This document shows, one piece after another, positions 1 through 8,692 of a stretch of DNA of 43,159 nt (its first letter is position 1; each line of letters begins with the position of its first letter). This DNA is from Propionibacteriaceae bacterium UBA6238. Lineage in GTDB: Bacteria > Actinomycetota > Actinomycetes > Propionibacteriales > Propionibacteriaceae. The notes beneath the pieces were generated by a model. The model was not told the origin of the DNA and searched no databases. It saw only the letters and a program-made list of their open reading frames with translations. Location: positions 21,698-64,856 of the forward strand of contig DJWE01000051.1 of the NCBI GenBank assembly GCA_002441465.1. The letters are read 5' to 3'. Made by a program: the position numbers and the translations under genes.

Positions 1-18
1 CTGTCCCCTTTTGGTTCA
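1..18 (-). repeat. Dispersed AAAGGGGACAG repeat, cut by window edge
   Basis: Read on the minus strand, this edge carries TGAACC followed by AAAAGGGGACAG, the same unit seen at 5147-5210 and 41854-41922. The TGA at 18-16 is the stop codon of the glutamate-cysteine ligase-like gene, so the repeat begins exactly at the end of that gene. The rest of the unit, including the expected GTAC, lies outside the window. Confidence 0.7.
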
Positions 19-1131
19 GAACGGGCTCGGGCGTCCGGTCTCGGCGATCAGCAGGCGCAGCGCGGACTCGGGGCTGCCCGCGTCCCGCTGCCGCACGTAG
101 CTGGCGCCACGTTCGGCGAGTTCGCCGGCGAACCGCAACTCCTCGGCGCAGTCCAGGTCGTGCGCGACCGGCTCCAGCCGTTCCAGCCACTGCGCGAGGC
201 CCTCGCGCAGCGGTACCTCGCGGCGCGCACGGTCGGGCGTGATCACGTGAGCGTCCAACCCGTACCGGGCGGCCCGCCACTTGTTCTCCCGGACCAGCCA
301 CGGTGGCAGCGCCTCGTAGGTCCGGTCGTGCTCGTAGGTGCGGGAGACGTACTCGGCGAAGCACTGGGTGAGCGCGGCCAGGCAGCCCAGTTCGGCCAGC
401 GTCGGCACCGAGTCGGCGATCCGGTTCTCCACCGTCCCGAACCGGGGCGCGGGACGCACATCCCACCGGATCTCGCCGGGGGCGCTGATCATCCCGCAGT
501 CGAACAGGTCCTCGGCGTAGGCCTCGAACTCGGCCCAGTCGGTCATCGGATACGGCAGGCCGTTGGTCGGCAGCTGCTGGAACAGCATGGTGCGCTGGGA
601 GGCGTAGCCGGTGTCCTCTCCCTCCCAGTACGGGGACGAGCAGCTCAACCCGAGCAGGTAGGGGTAGAACCGGGCCAGGCCGGTCGTGATCGGAATGGCC
701 TTCTCCGGATGCTCCACGCCGACGTGCACGTGGGTTCCGCAGATCGCCATCTGGCGTCCCCACCAGCCGTTCCGTTCGGCGACGACGTCGTAACGGGCGC
801 CACGGAACCGCGGCTGGTCGGAGGCTCGGCTGAACGGATGCGTGCCCGAACCGATCAGGCCCACACCCAACCCATCGGACGCCTCCCGCACAACGCCCAG
901 GCTGCCCGCCACGTCCGCCACCGCCTCGGCCACCGTGCTGTGGACGCCGGAGACGATCTCGATCATCTCCTGCAGGTACTCCTTGCGGATCGGCCGGTCC
1001 TCGCCGCCATCACAGGCGTCCAGCAGCTGCGGCGCCGCGGCGGTGAGCTCGCCGGAAACGAGGTCAACCAGTGCCAGTTCCCATTCGATCCCCACGCTGG
1101 ATCGTGCGGACGGGGCGAAGTCGATCAGCAT
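16..1131 (-). CDS. Carboxylate-amine ligase, glutamate-cysteine ligase type 2 (YbdK-like)
   Basis: This 371-aa protein matches the GCS2 family of ATP-dependent carboxylate-amine ligases. Such enzymes join glutamate to an amine, classically cysteine, in the cytoplasm. Seen: an N-terminal GIEWELALVD segment (the family's glutamate-binding E-x-E region), GTHVHVG in the middle and a conserved VENRIADS stretch. The start at 1131 is preferred over a longer frame from 1206 because GAGGAG lies 5 nt upstream of this ATG. Actinobacterial members include EgtA (ergothioneine) and YbdK-like proteins with weak glutamate-cysteine ligase activity. No ergothioneine genes are adjacent, so the substrate is unknown. 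The stop codon is inside a dispersed repeat at the window edge. Confidence 0.85.
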   Translation of the reverse strand: MLIDFAPSARSSVGIEWELALVDLVSGELTAAAPQLLDACDGGEDRPIRKEYLQEMIEIVSGVHSTVAEAVADVAGSLGVVREASDGLGVGLIGSGTHPFSRASDQPRFRGARYDVVAERNGWWGRQMAICGTHVHVGVEHPEKAIPITTGLARFYPYLLGLSCSSPYWEGEDTGYASQRTMLFQQLPTNGLPYPMTDWAEFEAYAEDLFDCGMISAPGEIRWDVRPAPRFGTVENRIADSVPTLAELGCLAALTQCFAEYVSRTYEHDRTYEALPPWLVRENKWRAARYGLDAHVITPDRARREVPLREGLAQWLERLEPVAHDLDCAEELRFAGELAERGASYVRQRDAGSPESALRLLIAETGRPSPF

Positions 1132-1259
1132 GCCGGCTCCTCGCAAGGTGGCTGCGCCGATTCTAGGTTCCACGCCGCCACGTCCGCTCTTCTCGGACGA
1201 ACGCAAGGGAACCTGGGCAGGTGGCAGGGTTGCGCCTGGTGAGCGTCCGTCTTGGCGCG

Positions 1260-1265
1260 TAATGT
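1260..1265 (+). promoter_or_regulatory. Possible -10 element for a leaderless ABC exporter transcript
   Basis: TAATGT ends 9 nt before the ATG at 1275, and no Shine-Dalgarno sequence precedes that ATG. This spacing would place transcription start at or next to the start codon. No convincing -35 hexamer is visible, so the call is tentative. Confidence 0.3.
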
Positions 1266-1274
1266 TTGTCGGCT

Positions 1275-3131
1275 ATGCATGACTTTCCGCCCCACGTCGA
1301 CGCCTACACCCCGGCCGAGACGTCCCGCCCGGACACCCGCAGCCCGGCCCGCTTTCTGGGCTGGCTGCTGCGGGTGCAGTGGGACGTGGTCGCGCTGCTG
1401 GGCGTGACCGGGCTGGTCTGGTTCCTGCCCGGCGCGCTGAGCCCGTTGCTGCTGGGCAAGGCGATCGACTCCGGCGTCCTGCACGGGGACATGTGGGCGA
1501 CGCTGGGCTGGGCGGGCGTGCTCACCGTGGTCATCCTGTTCGGCGCCGCCGCGGGCATCGCCAACCACACCTACGTGGTGCGGGGCTGGTTGATCGCCCT
1601 GTACGGCACCCAGAAGCTGGTCACCCGCAAGGCCGTCCAGCTCGGTCACGTGCTCAGCCGTCGTCTGCCCACCGGTGAGGTGCTCAGCATCTCCAGTTCC
1701 GACGCGGACACCTTCGGGCAGACCGTGGAGATCGTCTCGCGCACGATTGGGGCGATGTCGGCCTTCGTGCTGGTCTGCGTGCTCATGTTCACCACCTCCC
1801 CGCCGCTGGGCTGGGTGGTCGTGATCGCCGCGCCTTTGCTGGTCGGCGCGGCCTCCCCGGTGCTGCGTCCGCTCAACCACGCCCAGACCGCAGAGCGCAC
1901 CCAGACCGGTGAGTTGACCTCGATGGCCACCGACATCGTGTCCGGGCTGCGGATCCTGCGCGGAATCGGCGGCGAGCGGACCTTCGGCAACAACTACGTC
2001 TCCCTTTCACAGAAGGTGCGTCGGCTGGGCGTCGCCACCGGCACCTGGCAGGCGGTCACCGAGACGATCAGCGTGCTGCTGTCCGGGTTGCTGCTGGTGG
2101 CGCTGGTGTGGCTGGGTTCGCACGAGATGCTCGCCGGCCGGCTCAGCGTGGGCCAGCTGATCTCGTTCGTGGGCTACGCGCTGTTCATGGTGTGGCCGCT
2201 GCAGACCTTCTTCGAGTTCGCCCAGAAGTGGGTGCAGGGGCTGGTGTCGGCGCGGAAGACGATCGCGATGCTGGCGCCGGAGGCGCCGTTCAGTGAGGGC
2301 GACGAGCCGCTGGCGCCGCGTCCTCGGCTGGTGGACGCCGCGTCCGGGGTGGTCGTGGAGCCAGGCCGATGCCTCGCTGTCGTGAGCGCTGCGCCGGAGG
2401 AGTCCGCGGCGCTCGCCGACCGCCTTGGCCGCTACCTGCCCACCCTGCAGGGGATGCACGAGGAAGAGATCGACGATTCCGAACTGCGCGGACGCGCGGC
2501 CCGCAGGGCCCGCGAGCAGAAGGAGGCCCGGCGGGCCCGGATCGCCGAGCGAGACCGCCTGGCTGCCGGTGGCGAGTGGGGCGTGAGCGCGGACGGCGTC
2601 GACTACAGCCGACTGCCGCTGGCGTCCCTGCGCCGCACCGTGGTGGTCTCCGACACCGCCAGCCAGCTGTTCGCCGGCACGTTGCAGCAGGCGCTCGACC
2701 CGTGGGGCACGCACACTCTCGCGCAGGCTCAGGAGGTGCTCCACACCGCGGCCGCCGAGGACGTCTACGCCGGGCTTCCCGGTGGCTGGCAGGGGCGCGT
2801 CGACGAACTGGGACGCGGTCTGTCCGGCGGCCAGCGGCAGCGGATCGTGCTCGCCCGGGCGCTGCTGCTCGACCCCGAGGTGCTGGTGCTGGTCGAGCCG
2901 ACCTCGGCCGTCGACGCCCACACCGAGGCACGGATCGCCGAACGCCTGGTCGAGCACCGTCGGGGACGGACGACGGTGTTGATGACGGCGTCGCCGCTGC
3001 TGCTGCACCACGTGGACGAGGTGAGCCTGCTGGTCGAGGGACGCGAGGTGGCTCGCGGCCGGCACGCCGATCTGCTCGACGATCCGCGCTATCGCGCGAT
3101 CGTCGGTCGTGGCATGGAGGATGACGAATGA
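1275..3131 (+). CDS. Heterodimeric ABC exporter subunit with a degenerate ATPase site
   Basis: This 618-aa type IV ABC half-transporter has an N-terminal six-helix membrane domain (roughly residues 30-330) and a C-terminal nucleotide-binding domain. The ATPase motifs are selectively lost. The Walker A position reads VSAAPEES instead of GxxGxGKS near residue 370, the Walker B aspartate is replaced in LVLVEP near 535, and the switch-loop histidine is gone (TASP near 570). The signature LSGGQRQR near 516 is intact. A charged Arg/Glu/Ala-rich insert sits at about 395-430. The next gene shows the reciprocal pattern and overlaps by 4 nt, so the two probably form one exporter with a single working ATP site. 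A TTG at 1266 is an alternative start. The exported substrate is unknown. Confidence 0.85.
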   Translation: MHDFPPHVDAYTPAETSRPDTRSPARFLGWLLRVQWDVVALLGVTGLVWFLPGALSPLLLGKAIDSGVLHGDMWATLGWAGVLTVVILFGAAAGIANHTYVVRGWLIALYGTQKLVTRKAVQLGHVLSRRLPTGEVLSISSSDADTFGQTVEIVSRTIGAMSAFVLVCVLMFTTSPPLGWVVVIAAPLLVGAASPVLRPLNHAQTAERTQTGELTSMATDIVSGLRILRGIGGERTFGNNYVSLSQKVRRLGVATGTWQAVTETISVLLSGLLLVALVWLGSHEMLAGRLSVGQLISFVGYALFMVWPLQTFFEFAQKWVQGLVSARKTIAMLAPEAPFSEGDEPLAPRPRLVDAASGVVVEPGRCLAVVSAAPEESAALADRLGRYLPTLQGMHEEEIDDSELRGRAARRAREQKEARRARIAERDRLAAGGEWGVSADGVDYSRLPLASLRRTVVVSDTASQLFAGTLQQALDPWGTHTLAQAQEVLHTAAAEDVYAGLPGGWQGRVDELGRGLSGGQRQRIVLARALLLDPEVLVLVEPTSAVDAHTEARIAERLVEHRRGRTTVLMTASPLLLHHVDEVSLLVEGREVARGRHADLLDDPRYRAIVGRGMEDDE

Positions 3132-5131
3132 GCGACCGGTCAACCGTGGAGACGCTCGGCCAGGGAATGCTCTTTGAGGAGTCGGGCGAGGAACGAGCCA
3201 GGAGCCACGAAGGGACGTCCGGGTCGGGCTGGATTTCGGCCCCCATGGACGAGCAAGTGCCGCCGGAGCTACGGATCACGCCCGGCCTGCCCTGGGGCGA
3301 GCGCCTGGCCGCGCTGCGCCGTCGCCACCGGATCCGGGGCGAGCGTGCGCGGGCGTTCTACGCCGAGTCGCGCAACCCGGAGCGGGGCCTTCCAGTGGCG
3401 GGCAATGCCGCCGCGTGGGCGTTCGTGAAGCGGTTGTTGCGCACCCGGAAGGGGATGTTCGCGCTGACCGTGGCGACGAATCTGGCCGCGGCGGTGGCCG
3501 GGCTGATCGTGCCGCGGCTGCTCGGCGACCTGGTCGATCAGGTCACCGGCGGCGCGGCCGGCATCGCCCAGGTGGATCCGCTGATCGGCGGTGTGATCGT
3601 GGTCGTGGTGGTCCAGACCGTGCTGGTGTTCGCCGGTAGGCGCACGTCCGCGGTGCTCGGCTACGACCTGCTCGCTGCGGCTCGGGAGGAGATCGTCGCC
3701 ACGGTGCTGCGGCTGCCGCTGGGCAAGGTGGAGGCGGCGTCCAGCGGTGACCTGCTCACCCGGATCACCTCCGACGTGTCGAAGATGAGCCAGTCGGTGC
3801 GGTGGGCGTTCCCCCAGCTGGTGATGTCGTCGGTGCTGGTGGTGGCGAGCCTGGTCGCGCTGGTGCTGAACTCGCCGTTCCTCGCCCTCACCATGGTCGG
3901 TTCGCTGATCGTGCTGTGGTTCGCCACCAGGCACTACCTCCAGCACGCGGGCGCCGGCTACATCACCGAATCGGGCACGTATTCCCAGATCAACTCGACC
4001 ACGACCGAGACCGTGGAGGGCGCCCGGACGGTGGAGGCGCTGGGGCTGGGTGAGCGGAGGATCGCGATCGGGGACGCCGACGTGGCGCTGTCCAGTCAGG
4101 CCGAGCGATACACGATGACGCTGCGGAACCTCTTCTTCATCTTCCTTGACGTGTCCTATCAGCTCCCTCTGGTCGGGGTCGTGCTGCTGGGCACTTGGGG
4201 CTACTCGGAGGGCTGGGTCACGCTGGGCCAGATCACGACGGCGGCCATCTACGTGCAGGGGCTGGTGGAGCCGATGGACCGCCTGATTCAGGTGTTCGAC
4301 ACCTTGCAGGTCGGGTTGGCCGCGACCACGCGTCTGCTCGGGGTGGCCGAGGTGCCGGAGGACCGGGCGGCCGGCAGCGAGCGTCCGGACGGTACCGAGG
4401 TGGTCGGCACCGATCTGCGGTTCGCCTACCGTCCGGGGGTGGACGTGCTGCACGGCATCGATCTGGACCTCCGGCCGGGGGAGCGACTGGCGATCGTGGG
4501 GCCGTCCGGCTCGGGCAAGTCGACGCTGGGACGGCTGCTGGCGGGGATCAACGGTCCGCGTACCGGTGAGGTCGACATCGGCGGAGTGGACGTGATGGCC
4601 CTACCGCTGGATCTGCTCCGCACCGAGGTGGCCCTGGTGACTCAGGAGCATCACGTGTTCGTCGGCACGGTCCGCGACAACATCGTGCTGGCCCGCGACC
4701 GGGAGCTCGAGGGGGAGGCCGTGGACGCGGCCGTGCGCGACGCGTTGCGCGCGGTGGATGCTCTGGACTGGGTGGAACGGCTGCCGCAGGGTCTGGACAC
4801 GATGCTCGGCCACGGGCGGGTACACCTCACCCCGGCGCAGGCGCAGCAGGTGGCGCTGGCCCGGCTGATGGTGGCCGATCCGCACACCTTGGTGCTGGAC
4901 GAGGCGACGTCGCTGATCGATCCGCGTACCGCCCGCCACCTCGAGGGCTCGATGGCCGCGCTGCTGGAGGACCGGACGGTGATCGCGATCGCGCACCGGC
5001 TGCACACCGCCCACGACGCCGACCGGATCGCGGTGGTGATCGACGGCCGGATCGCCGAGCTCGGTTCGCACGATGAGCTGATCGCCAAGGACGGGGAGTA
5101 CGCCCGCCTGTGGCGCACCTGGCGCGCTTAG
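3128..5131 (+). CDS. Heterodimeric ABC exporter subunit, catalytic Walker A/B partner
   Basis: This 667-aa half-transporter has a roughly 90-residue hydrophilic N-terminal extension, a six-helix membrane domain and a C-terminal ATPase domain. Walker A is canonical (GPSGSGKST near residue 458), as are Walker B with its glutamate (LVLDEAT near 588) and the H-loop (AHR near 622). The ABC signature is destroyed, reading LTPAQAQ near 567 instead of LSGGQ. Because ABC sites form between Walker A/B of one subunit and the signature of the other, pairing with the upstream protein would give one complete site and one fully dead site. The ATG overlaps the upstream stop (ATGA), indicating translational coupling. 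A tandem dispersed repeat begins 16 nt after the stop. Substrate unknown. Confidence 0.88.
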   Translation: MSDRSTVETLGQGMLFEESGEERARSHEGTSGSGWISAPMDEQVPPELRITPGLPWGERLAALRRRHRIRGERARAFYAESRNPERGLPVAGNAAAWAFVKRLLRTRKGMFALTVATNLAAAVAGLIVPRLLGDLVDQVTGGAAGIAQVDPLIGGVIVVVVVQTVLVFAGRRTSAVLGYDLLAAAREEIVATVLRLPLGKVEAASSGDLLTRITSDVSKMSQSVRWAFPQLVMSSVLVVASLVALVLNSPFLALTMVGSLIVLWFATRHYLQHAGAGYITESGTYSQINSTTTETVEGARTVEALGLGERRIAIGDADVALSSQAERYTMTLRNLFFIFLDVSYQLPLVGVVLLGTWGYSEGWVTLGQITTAAIYVQGLVEPMDRLIQVFDTLQVGLAATTRLLGVAEVPEDRAAGSERPDGTEVVGTDLRFAYRPGVDVLHGIDLDLRPGERLAIVGPSGSGKSTLGRLLAGINGPRTGEVDIGGVDVMALPLDLLRTEVALVTQEHHVFVGTVRDNIVLARDRELEGEAVDAAVRDALRAVDALDWVERLPQGLDTMLGHGRVHLTPAQAQQVALARLMVADPHTLVLDEATSLIDPRTARHLEGSMAALLEDRTVIAIAHRLHTAHDADRIAVVIDGRIAELGSHDELIAKDGEYARLWRTWRA

Positions 5132-5146
5132 CCGATCGCGGCCACC

Positions 5147-5210
5147 GAACAGAAAGGGGACAGGTACCTTCTTGTTCACGAGATCTGAACAGAAAGGGGA
5201 CAGGTACTTG
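5147..5210 (+). repeat. Tandem pair of dispersed AAAGGGGACAGGTAC repeats
   Basis: Two direct copies of GAACAGAAAGGGGACAGGTAC lie at 5147-5167 and 5187-5207, a 40-bp period. The intervening DNA holds an inverted pair, TGTTCA at 5173-5178 and TGAACA at 5186-5191, so the second copy is preceded by a potential hairpin. The cluster lies between the 3' ends of two convergent genes. The same unit recurs at 1-18 and 41854-41922. It behaves like a REP-type intergenic element. No transposase is nearby. Confidence 0.8.
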
Positions 5211-5257
5211 CGGACGCGGGCCCGGACGCGCCGGTCACGGAGTAGGTCGATGAGGTC

Positions 5258-6229
5258 CTAGACGGTGAGGATCACCTTGCCGACGTTCTGGCCGGACTCG
5301 AGATGGCGGTGGGCGTCGGCGACCTGCTCGAGCGGGAAGCGGGTCTCGGGCGCGAGCCGAATGGCGCCAGAGCCGATCATCGGCCAGACCCGCTCGGCGA
5401 CCGCCGTGCAGATGGCCGCCTTCTGCTCGACCGGACGCCCGCGCAGGCTGGTCGCGGTGACCGTTCCCCGCATTGTCAGGAGCCGGTTCAGGTCGAGAGT
5501 GCCCTTGCGTCCCCCCTGCAGGCCGATCACGACCAGGCGCCCGTCCACGGCCAGCGCCGCCACGTTGGCCTCCAGGTACTTGGCGCCGATCACGTCGAGG
5601 ATCACGTCCACGCCCCGCCCCTCGGTGGCCTCGGAGACGGCGACAGCCCAGTCCTGGTGGTAGTCCAGGGCCAGGTCGGCGCCGAGGTCGCGACACAGGG
5701 CCAGCTTCTCCGGTGAGCCGGCGGTGGCCAGCACCCGGACGCCGAGCGCCGTGGCGTACTGGATCGCGAACGTGCCGATGCCACCCGCACCGCCGTGAAC
5801 GAGCAGCGTCTCGCCCGATCGCAAGTGCACATGGTCGAAGTTGGACAACACCGTCGCGGCGACCTCGACCAGCCCGGCGGCACTGATCAGGTCGGTACCG
5901 GGCGGTGGCGGAATCACCTGGCCGGCCGGTACGACGACGTACTCGGCGTAGCCGCCGCCGGCGAGGAGAGCCACGCACTCGGCACCCGGCGTCCAGTCGG
6001 CCACCCCGGAACCGACGGCCTCGACCGTGCCCGACACCTCGAGTCCGATCACGTCGCTGATCCCCGGTGGCGGCGGGTAGAAGCCCTGTCGCTGGAGCAG
6101 GTCGGCGCGGTTCACGCCCGCTGCCCGCACGCGAATGACGATCTCGCCCGGTCCGGCGGACGGACGCGGTGCGTCGGAGATGGCCAGATTCTCCGGCCCC
6201 CCGGGCTCGGTGACGGTGACGATTCGCAT
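5258..6229 (-). CDS. NAD(P)H-quinone oxidoreductase, PIG3-type medium-chain reductase
   Basis: This 323-aa protein belongs to the zinc-free quinone oxidoreductase branch of the medium-chain dehydrogenase/reductase superfamily. Members reduce quinones or activated double bonds with NADPH in the cytosol. Seen: the N-terminal GroES-like fold with AAGVNRADLLQRQG and YPPPPG, typical of the PIG3 subgroup; a Rossmann motif HGGAGGIGTFAIQ near residue 140; and no cysteine cluster for zinc. Length is as expected for the family. The start is the ATG at 6229, with only a weak upstream GAG. It converges on the ABC exporter genes across the repeat cluster. The physiological substrate cannot be read from sequence. 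Confidence 0.88.
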   Translation of the reverse strand: MRIVTVTEPGGPENLAISDAPRPSAGPGEIVIRVRAAGVNRADLLQRQGFYPPPPGISDVIGLEVSGTVEAVGSGVADWTPGAECVALLAGGGYAEYVVVPAGQVIPPPPGTDLISAAGLVEVAATVLSNFDHVHLRSGETLLVHGGAGGIGTFAIQYATALGVRVLATAGSPEKLALCRDLGADLALDYHQDWAVAVSEATEGRGVDVILDVIGAKYLEANVAALAVDGRLVVIGLQGGRKGTLDLNRLLTMRGTVTATSLRGRPVEQKAAICTAVAERVWPMIGSGAIRLAPETRFPLEQVADAHRHLESGQNVGKVILTV

Positions 6230-6307
6230 GTGCTCAGCTTTGCACCCTCCGTCAACTCAGCAGAGAGTGGAAAGCCCAGGGCCTCCCGTGGGTACGATGG
6301 GCAGACT

Positions 6308-6392
6308 GGCGAGGTCGCATAGTGGACTAGTGCAGCCGCCTTGAAAGCGGCCGAGCTCAACGGCTCCGTGGGTTCGAATCCCACCCTCGCCG
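6308..6392 (+). tRNA. tRNA-Ser (anticodon UGA)
   Basis: The acceptor arms GGCGAGG (6308-6314) and CCTCGCC (6385-6391) pair over 7 bp. The anticodon loop CTTGAAA presents TGA, flanked by GCCGC and GCGGC. A long variable arm follows and the T-loop is GGTTCGAATC. The long variable arm and the anticodon identify serine. The discriminator is G and CCA is not encoded. Confidence 0.95.
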
Positions 6393-6418
6393 CCGAGCAC
6401 GCCGACGGAGGGGGAGTG

Positions 6419-6859
6419 GTGGCGGCTTCGACGCATCAGGTACGGCAGCGTCCGCCGCTGCGCGCACTAGCGCTCTCCGCGCTGCTCATGCTGTGCGGCA
6501 TCGTGCTGGTGTCGATGGCCGAGTTGCTGGATTCGAATGTGCCGCTGCTGGTGGTTGGACTGGTGGTGATTGCGCTCGGTCTCGTGCTCTTGGGCATCTC
6601 GCTGTGGATCGCCCGGGTGGCGCGCGTCCGGGTCGTCCTGGACGAGGACGGCTACCTGCTCCAGGGACGAGACGTGGCGGAAACCGGCAAGTGGGCCGAC
6701 GTGGGCCGGGTCACTCGGACGCACGACCGGATCACGCTGTACCACAAGGACGGCACCCGCGTCCAGTTGATCGGGACGCGCGGCGTCGGGTCCGACCTGG
6801 ACGCGTTGGGTGCGGACATCGCCCAGCGCCTGGACGCACATCGCGGGTACGGCGGCTGA
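6419..6859 (+). CDS. Small two-helix membrane protein with PH-like cytoplasmic domain
   Basis: This roughly 146-aa protein has two hydrophobic segments (about residues 15-35 and 42-65) joined by a short loop. A hydrophilic beta-rich tail of about 75 residues follows, starting VRVVLDEDGYLL. The layout resembles small actinobacterial membrane proteins with a bacterial PH-like domain, but no specific function is recognised. The open frame runs back into the tRNA, so the true start must be the GTG at 6416 or 6419. GGAGG at 6407-6411 is 7 nt from the latter. Its 3' end faces the convergent LCP gene. Confidence 0.6.
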   Translation: MAASTHQVRQRPPLRALALSALLMLCGIVLVSMAELLDSNVPLLVVGLVVIALGLVLLGISLWIARVARVRVVLDEDGYLLQGRDVAETGKWADVGRVTRTHDRITLYHKDGTRVQLIGTRGVGSDLDALGADIAQRLDAHRGYGG

Positions 6860-6920
6860 GGCTCGACCCGGGCGCTGAGGGATTCGGCCGGGAGCTCCGG
6901 CTGGATCCGGTGAGGCTGGT

Positions 6921-8525
6921 TCAGCTCTTCTCGGGGTGGTAGCCGCAGATGTCCTCGAGATCGTCGCTCTTCGCGGTCGCCTTCGCGGTCGCGGTCGAGG
7001 TCGCCTTCTTGGTGGGCGTCGAGCTCGCCGACGGCGAGGAGGAGCCGGTCGCGGTCGGGGACGCGCTGGCTTCGATCCCGGCGGACGTCTCCTTCAGCGC
7101 CTTCTGCACCTTCTTCTTGACGGCGGTCCAGTTCGGGTTCGGGCTGTTGAAGCCACTCTGAGGATCGAACACGACGCTGCGCAGCTTGGTGTCTTTCACC
7201 TTCAGGCCGAGTTCGACCAGGTCGGGAAGCAGGCTGCGGGGCACGTCGGTGGTGATCGTGTTCTCCCCGGCCTTGGCGATCGACTGGAAGTTGGTCAGCA
7301 CGACCTGGGGCGTCGTCTGCTGCACGACGGCGTTGATCACGCAGCGCTGGCGCTCCATCCGCTTGTAGTCGTCCAGGTGGAAGCGGCCGCGTGCGTACCA
7401 GAGGGCGTCATGCCCATCCAGGTGCTGGTTCGGGCCGGGCTGGAGGTAGCCGTCCGGCTGGATGTTCGCGTCGGTCTGGCCGCCGATCGGGATCTTGTAG
7501 TTGATGTTGACCGTGATTCCGCCGATGGCGTTGATGAAGTCCTTGAACCCGTCCATGTTGATCTTGACGAAGTAGTCGATGTCGAGGCCGAGGGCATCGC
7601 CGACCGAAACCTTCATCACGTCCGCGCCGAGGTCCTTGGTCTTGCCGAGGATGTCGTGGGGGACCTTCGTCGGCACCACCCGGTACATGGCGTTGAGCAG
7701 GAACTGCGACCGGGTGTACAGATCGGGATTGGCCTGGTCGGAGGTGAAGCCGTTCGGGTAGTACTTGTGCAGCGGCGAATCGGACGGGAAGGGCATCTTC
7801 TCCGCGTTCCGGGGAAGCGTGAACAGGGTCGTGGCGCCGGTGTGGGTGTCGATGGACGCGACGATCACCGTGTCGGCCCGCATCCCGGTGGACGCGCTGC
7901 GCCCGGTGCCGGAGTCACCACCGAGGATCAGGATGTTCAGCCGATCCTTGTTCGCCCACGGGTCGACGGTGTTGATCGTGGGCTGGGTGGAGTTCGGCGT
8001 CTCGTCGCCACCGACCAGGCTGTCGAGGGTGTTGCCGGTGATCCAGGCGAGGTTGGCGCCCATCGCCATCGGCGCGGCGACGACGAAGGACAAAATCCCC
8101 ACGACGGCCGCGCCGGCTGCTCGCTGGCCGATCGACGGATTCACCGGACGCAGCGCAAGGTGACTGATCCCGATCACCGCGACCCAGGCGACCGCAAGGA
8201 CCACGAGGCCGATCGCCACGTTCTGCAGCATGCCCTGCTGCGCGATGACCGCGTTCTCAAGCGTCTTGCGGCTGGTCACCAAGAGCGCGGCGGCGCCGCC
8301 GACGAGGACGACGAAGACTCCCATGATCACGCCGCCGGCGATCTTGCGTCCGGCACGCCACAATCCCAGGCCCGGGATGATGGCGCCGAGCGCCGTCCAG
8401 CCGAGCGATCCGGAGAAGCTGCCGCTGCTCGCGGCCCGACGGGCAGGCCCGGCCGGTTTCCCGGGTTCCGGACCGGCAGCGCGGCGTGCGGTGGCGCCGT
8501 CGGGCGCTGGGAAGTCGGTGCTCAT
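6921..8525 (-). CDS. LytR-CpsA-Psr (LCP) family cell-wall glycopolymer ligase
   Basis: This 534-aa membrane protein contains an LCP catalytic domain (about residues 190-460). LCP enzymes transfer undecaprenyl-linked glycopolymers to peptidoglycan or arabinogalactan outside the membrane. Seen: NILILGGDSG with the later RADTVIVASID and TLPRN segments, GGITVNINYKI, and LWYARGRFHLDDYKRMERQ, all LCP hallmarks. The N-terminal 150 residues hold about four membrane segments, more than the single anchor of many LCP proteins. The C-terminal tail is Ser/Thr/Ala/Lys-rich low complexity and ends with a cysteine-containing segment. The ATG at 8525 has AAGGA about 11 nt upstream. Confidence 0.9.
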   Translation of the reverse strand: MSTDFPAPDGATARRAAGPEPGKPAGPARRAASSGSFSGSLGWTALGAIIPGLGLWRAGRKIAGGVIMGVFVVLVGGAAALLVTSRKTLENAVIAQQGMLQNVAIGLVVLAVAWVAVIGISHLALRPVNPSIGQRAAGAAVVGILSFVVAAPMAMGANLAWITGNTLDSLVGGDETPNSTQPTINTVDPWANKDRLNILILGGDSGTGRSASTGMRADTVIVASIDTHTGATTLFTLPRNAEKMPFPSDSPLHKYYPNGFTSDQANPDLYTRSQFLLNAMYRVVPTKVPHDILGKTKDLGADVMKVSVGDALGLDIDYFVKINMDGFKDFINAIGGITVNINYKIPIGGQTDANIQPDGYLQPGPNQHLDGHDALWYARGRFHLDDYKRMERQRCVINAVVQQTTPQVVLTNFQSIAKAGENTITTDVPRSLLPDLVELGLKVKDTKLRSVVFDPQSGFNSPNPNWTAVKKKVQKALKETSAGIEASASPTATGSSSPSASSTPTKKATSTATAKATAKSDDLEDICGYHPEKS

Positions 8526-8692
8526 GCGGGAGAGATTCCTTACTACAGGGGAGAGACCGAATCAAGCCTACCGGGGGAGCACAAGTGAGTCCTCGTGATC
8601 GCCGGAGCCGTCGACGCGGCTGCGCGGCCGGGTGAATCGCACCCGGTCTTTTGCCTCGCCGGATCGCCGCCTTGTAGGCTGACCTGCGGTCT

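Noticed and set aside
6341..6415. N-terminal extension of the PH-like protein reading into tRNA-Ser
   Set aside because: The extension translates tRNA sequence; the GTG at 6416/6419 with an upstream GGAGG is a better start.
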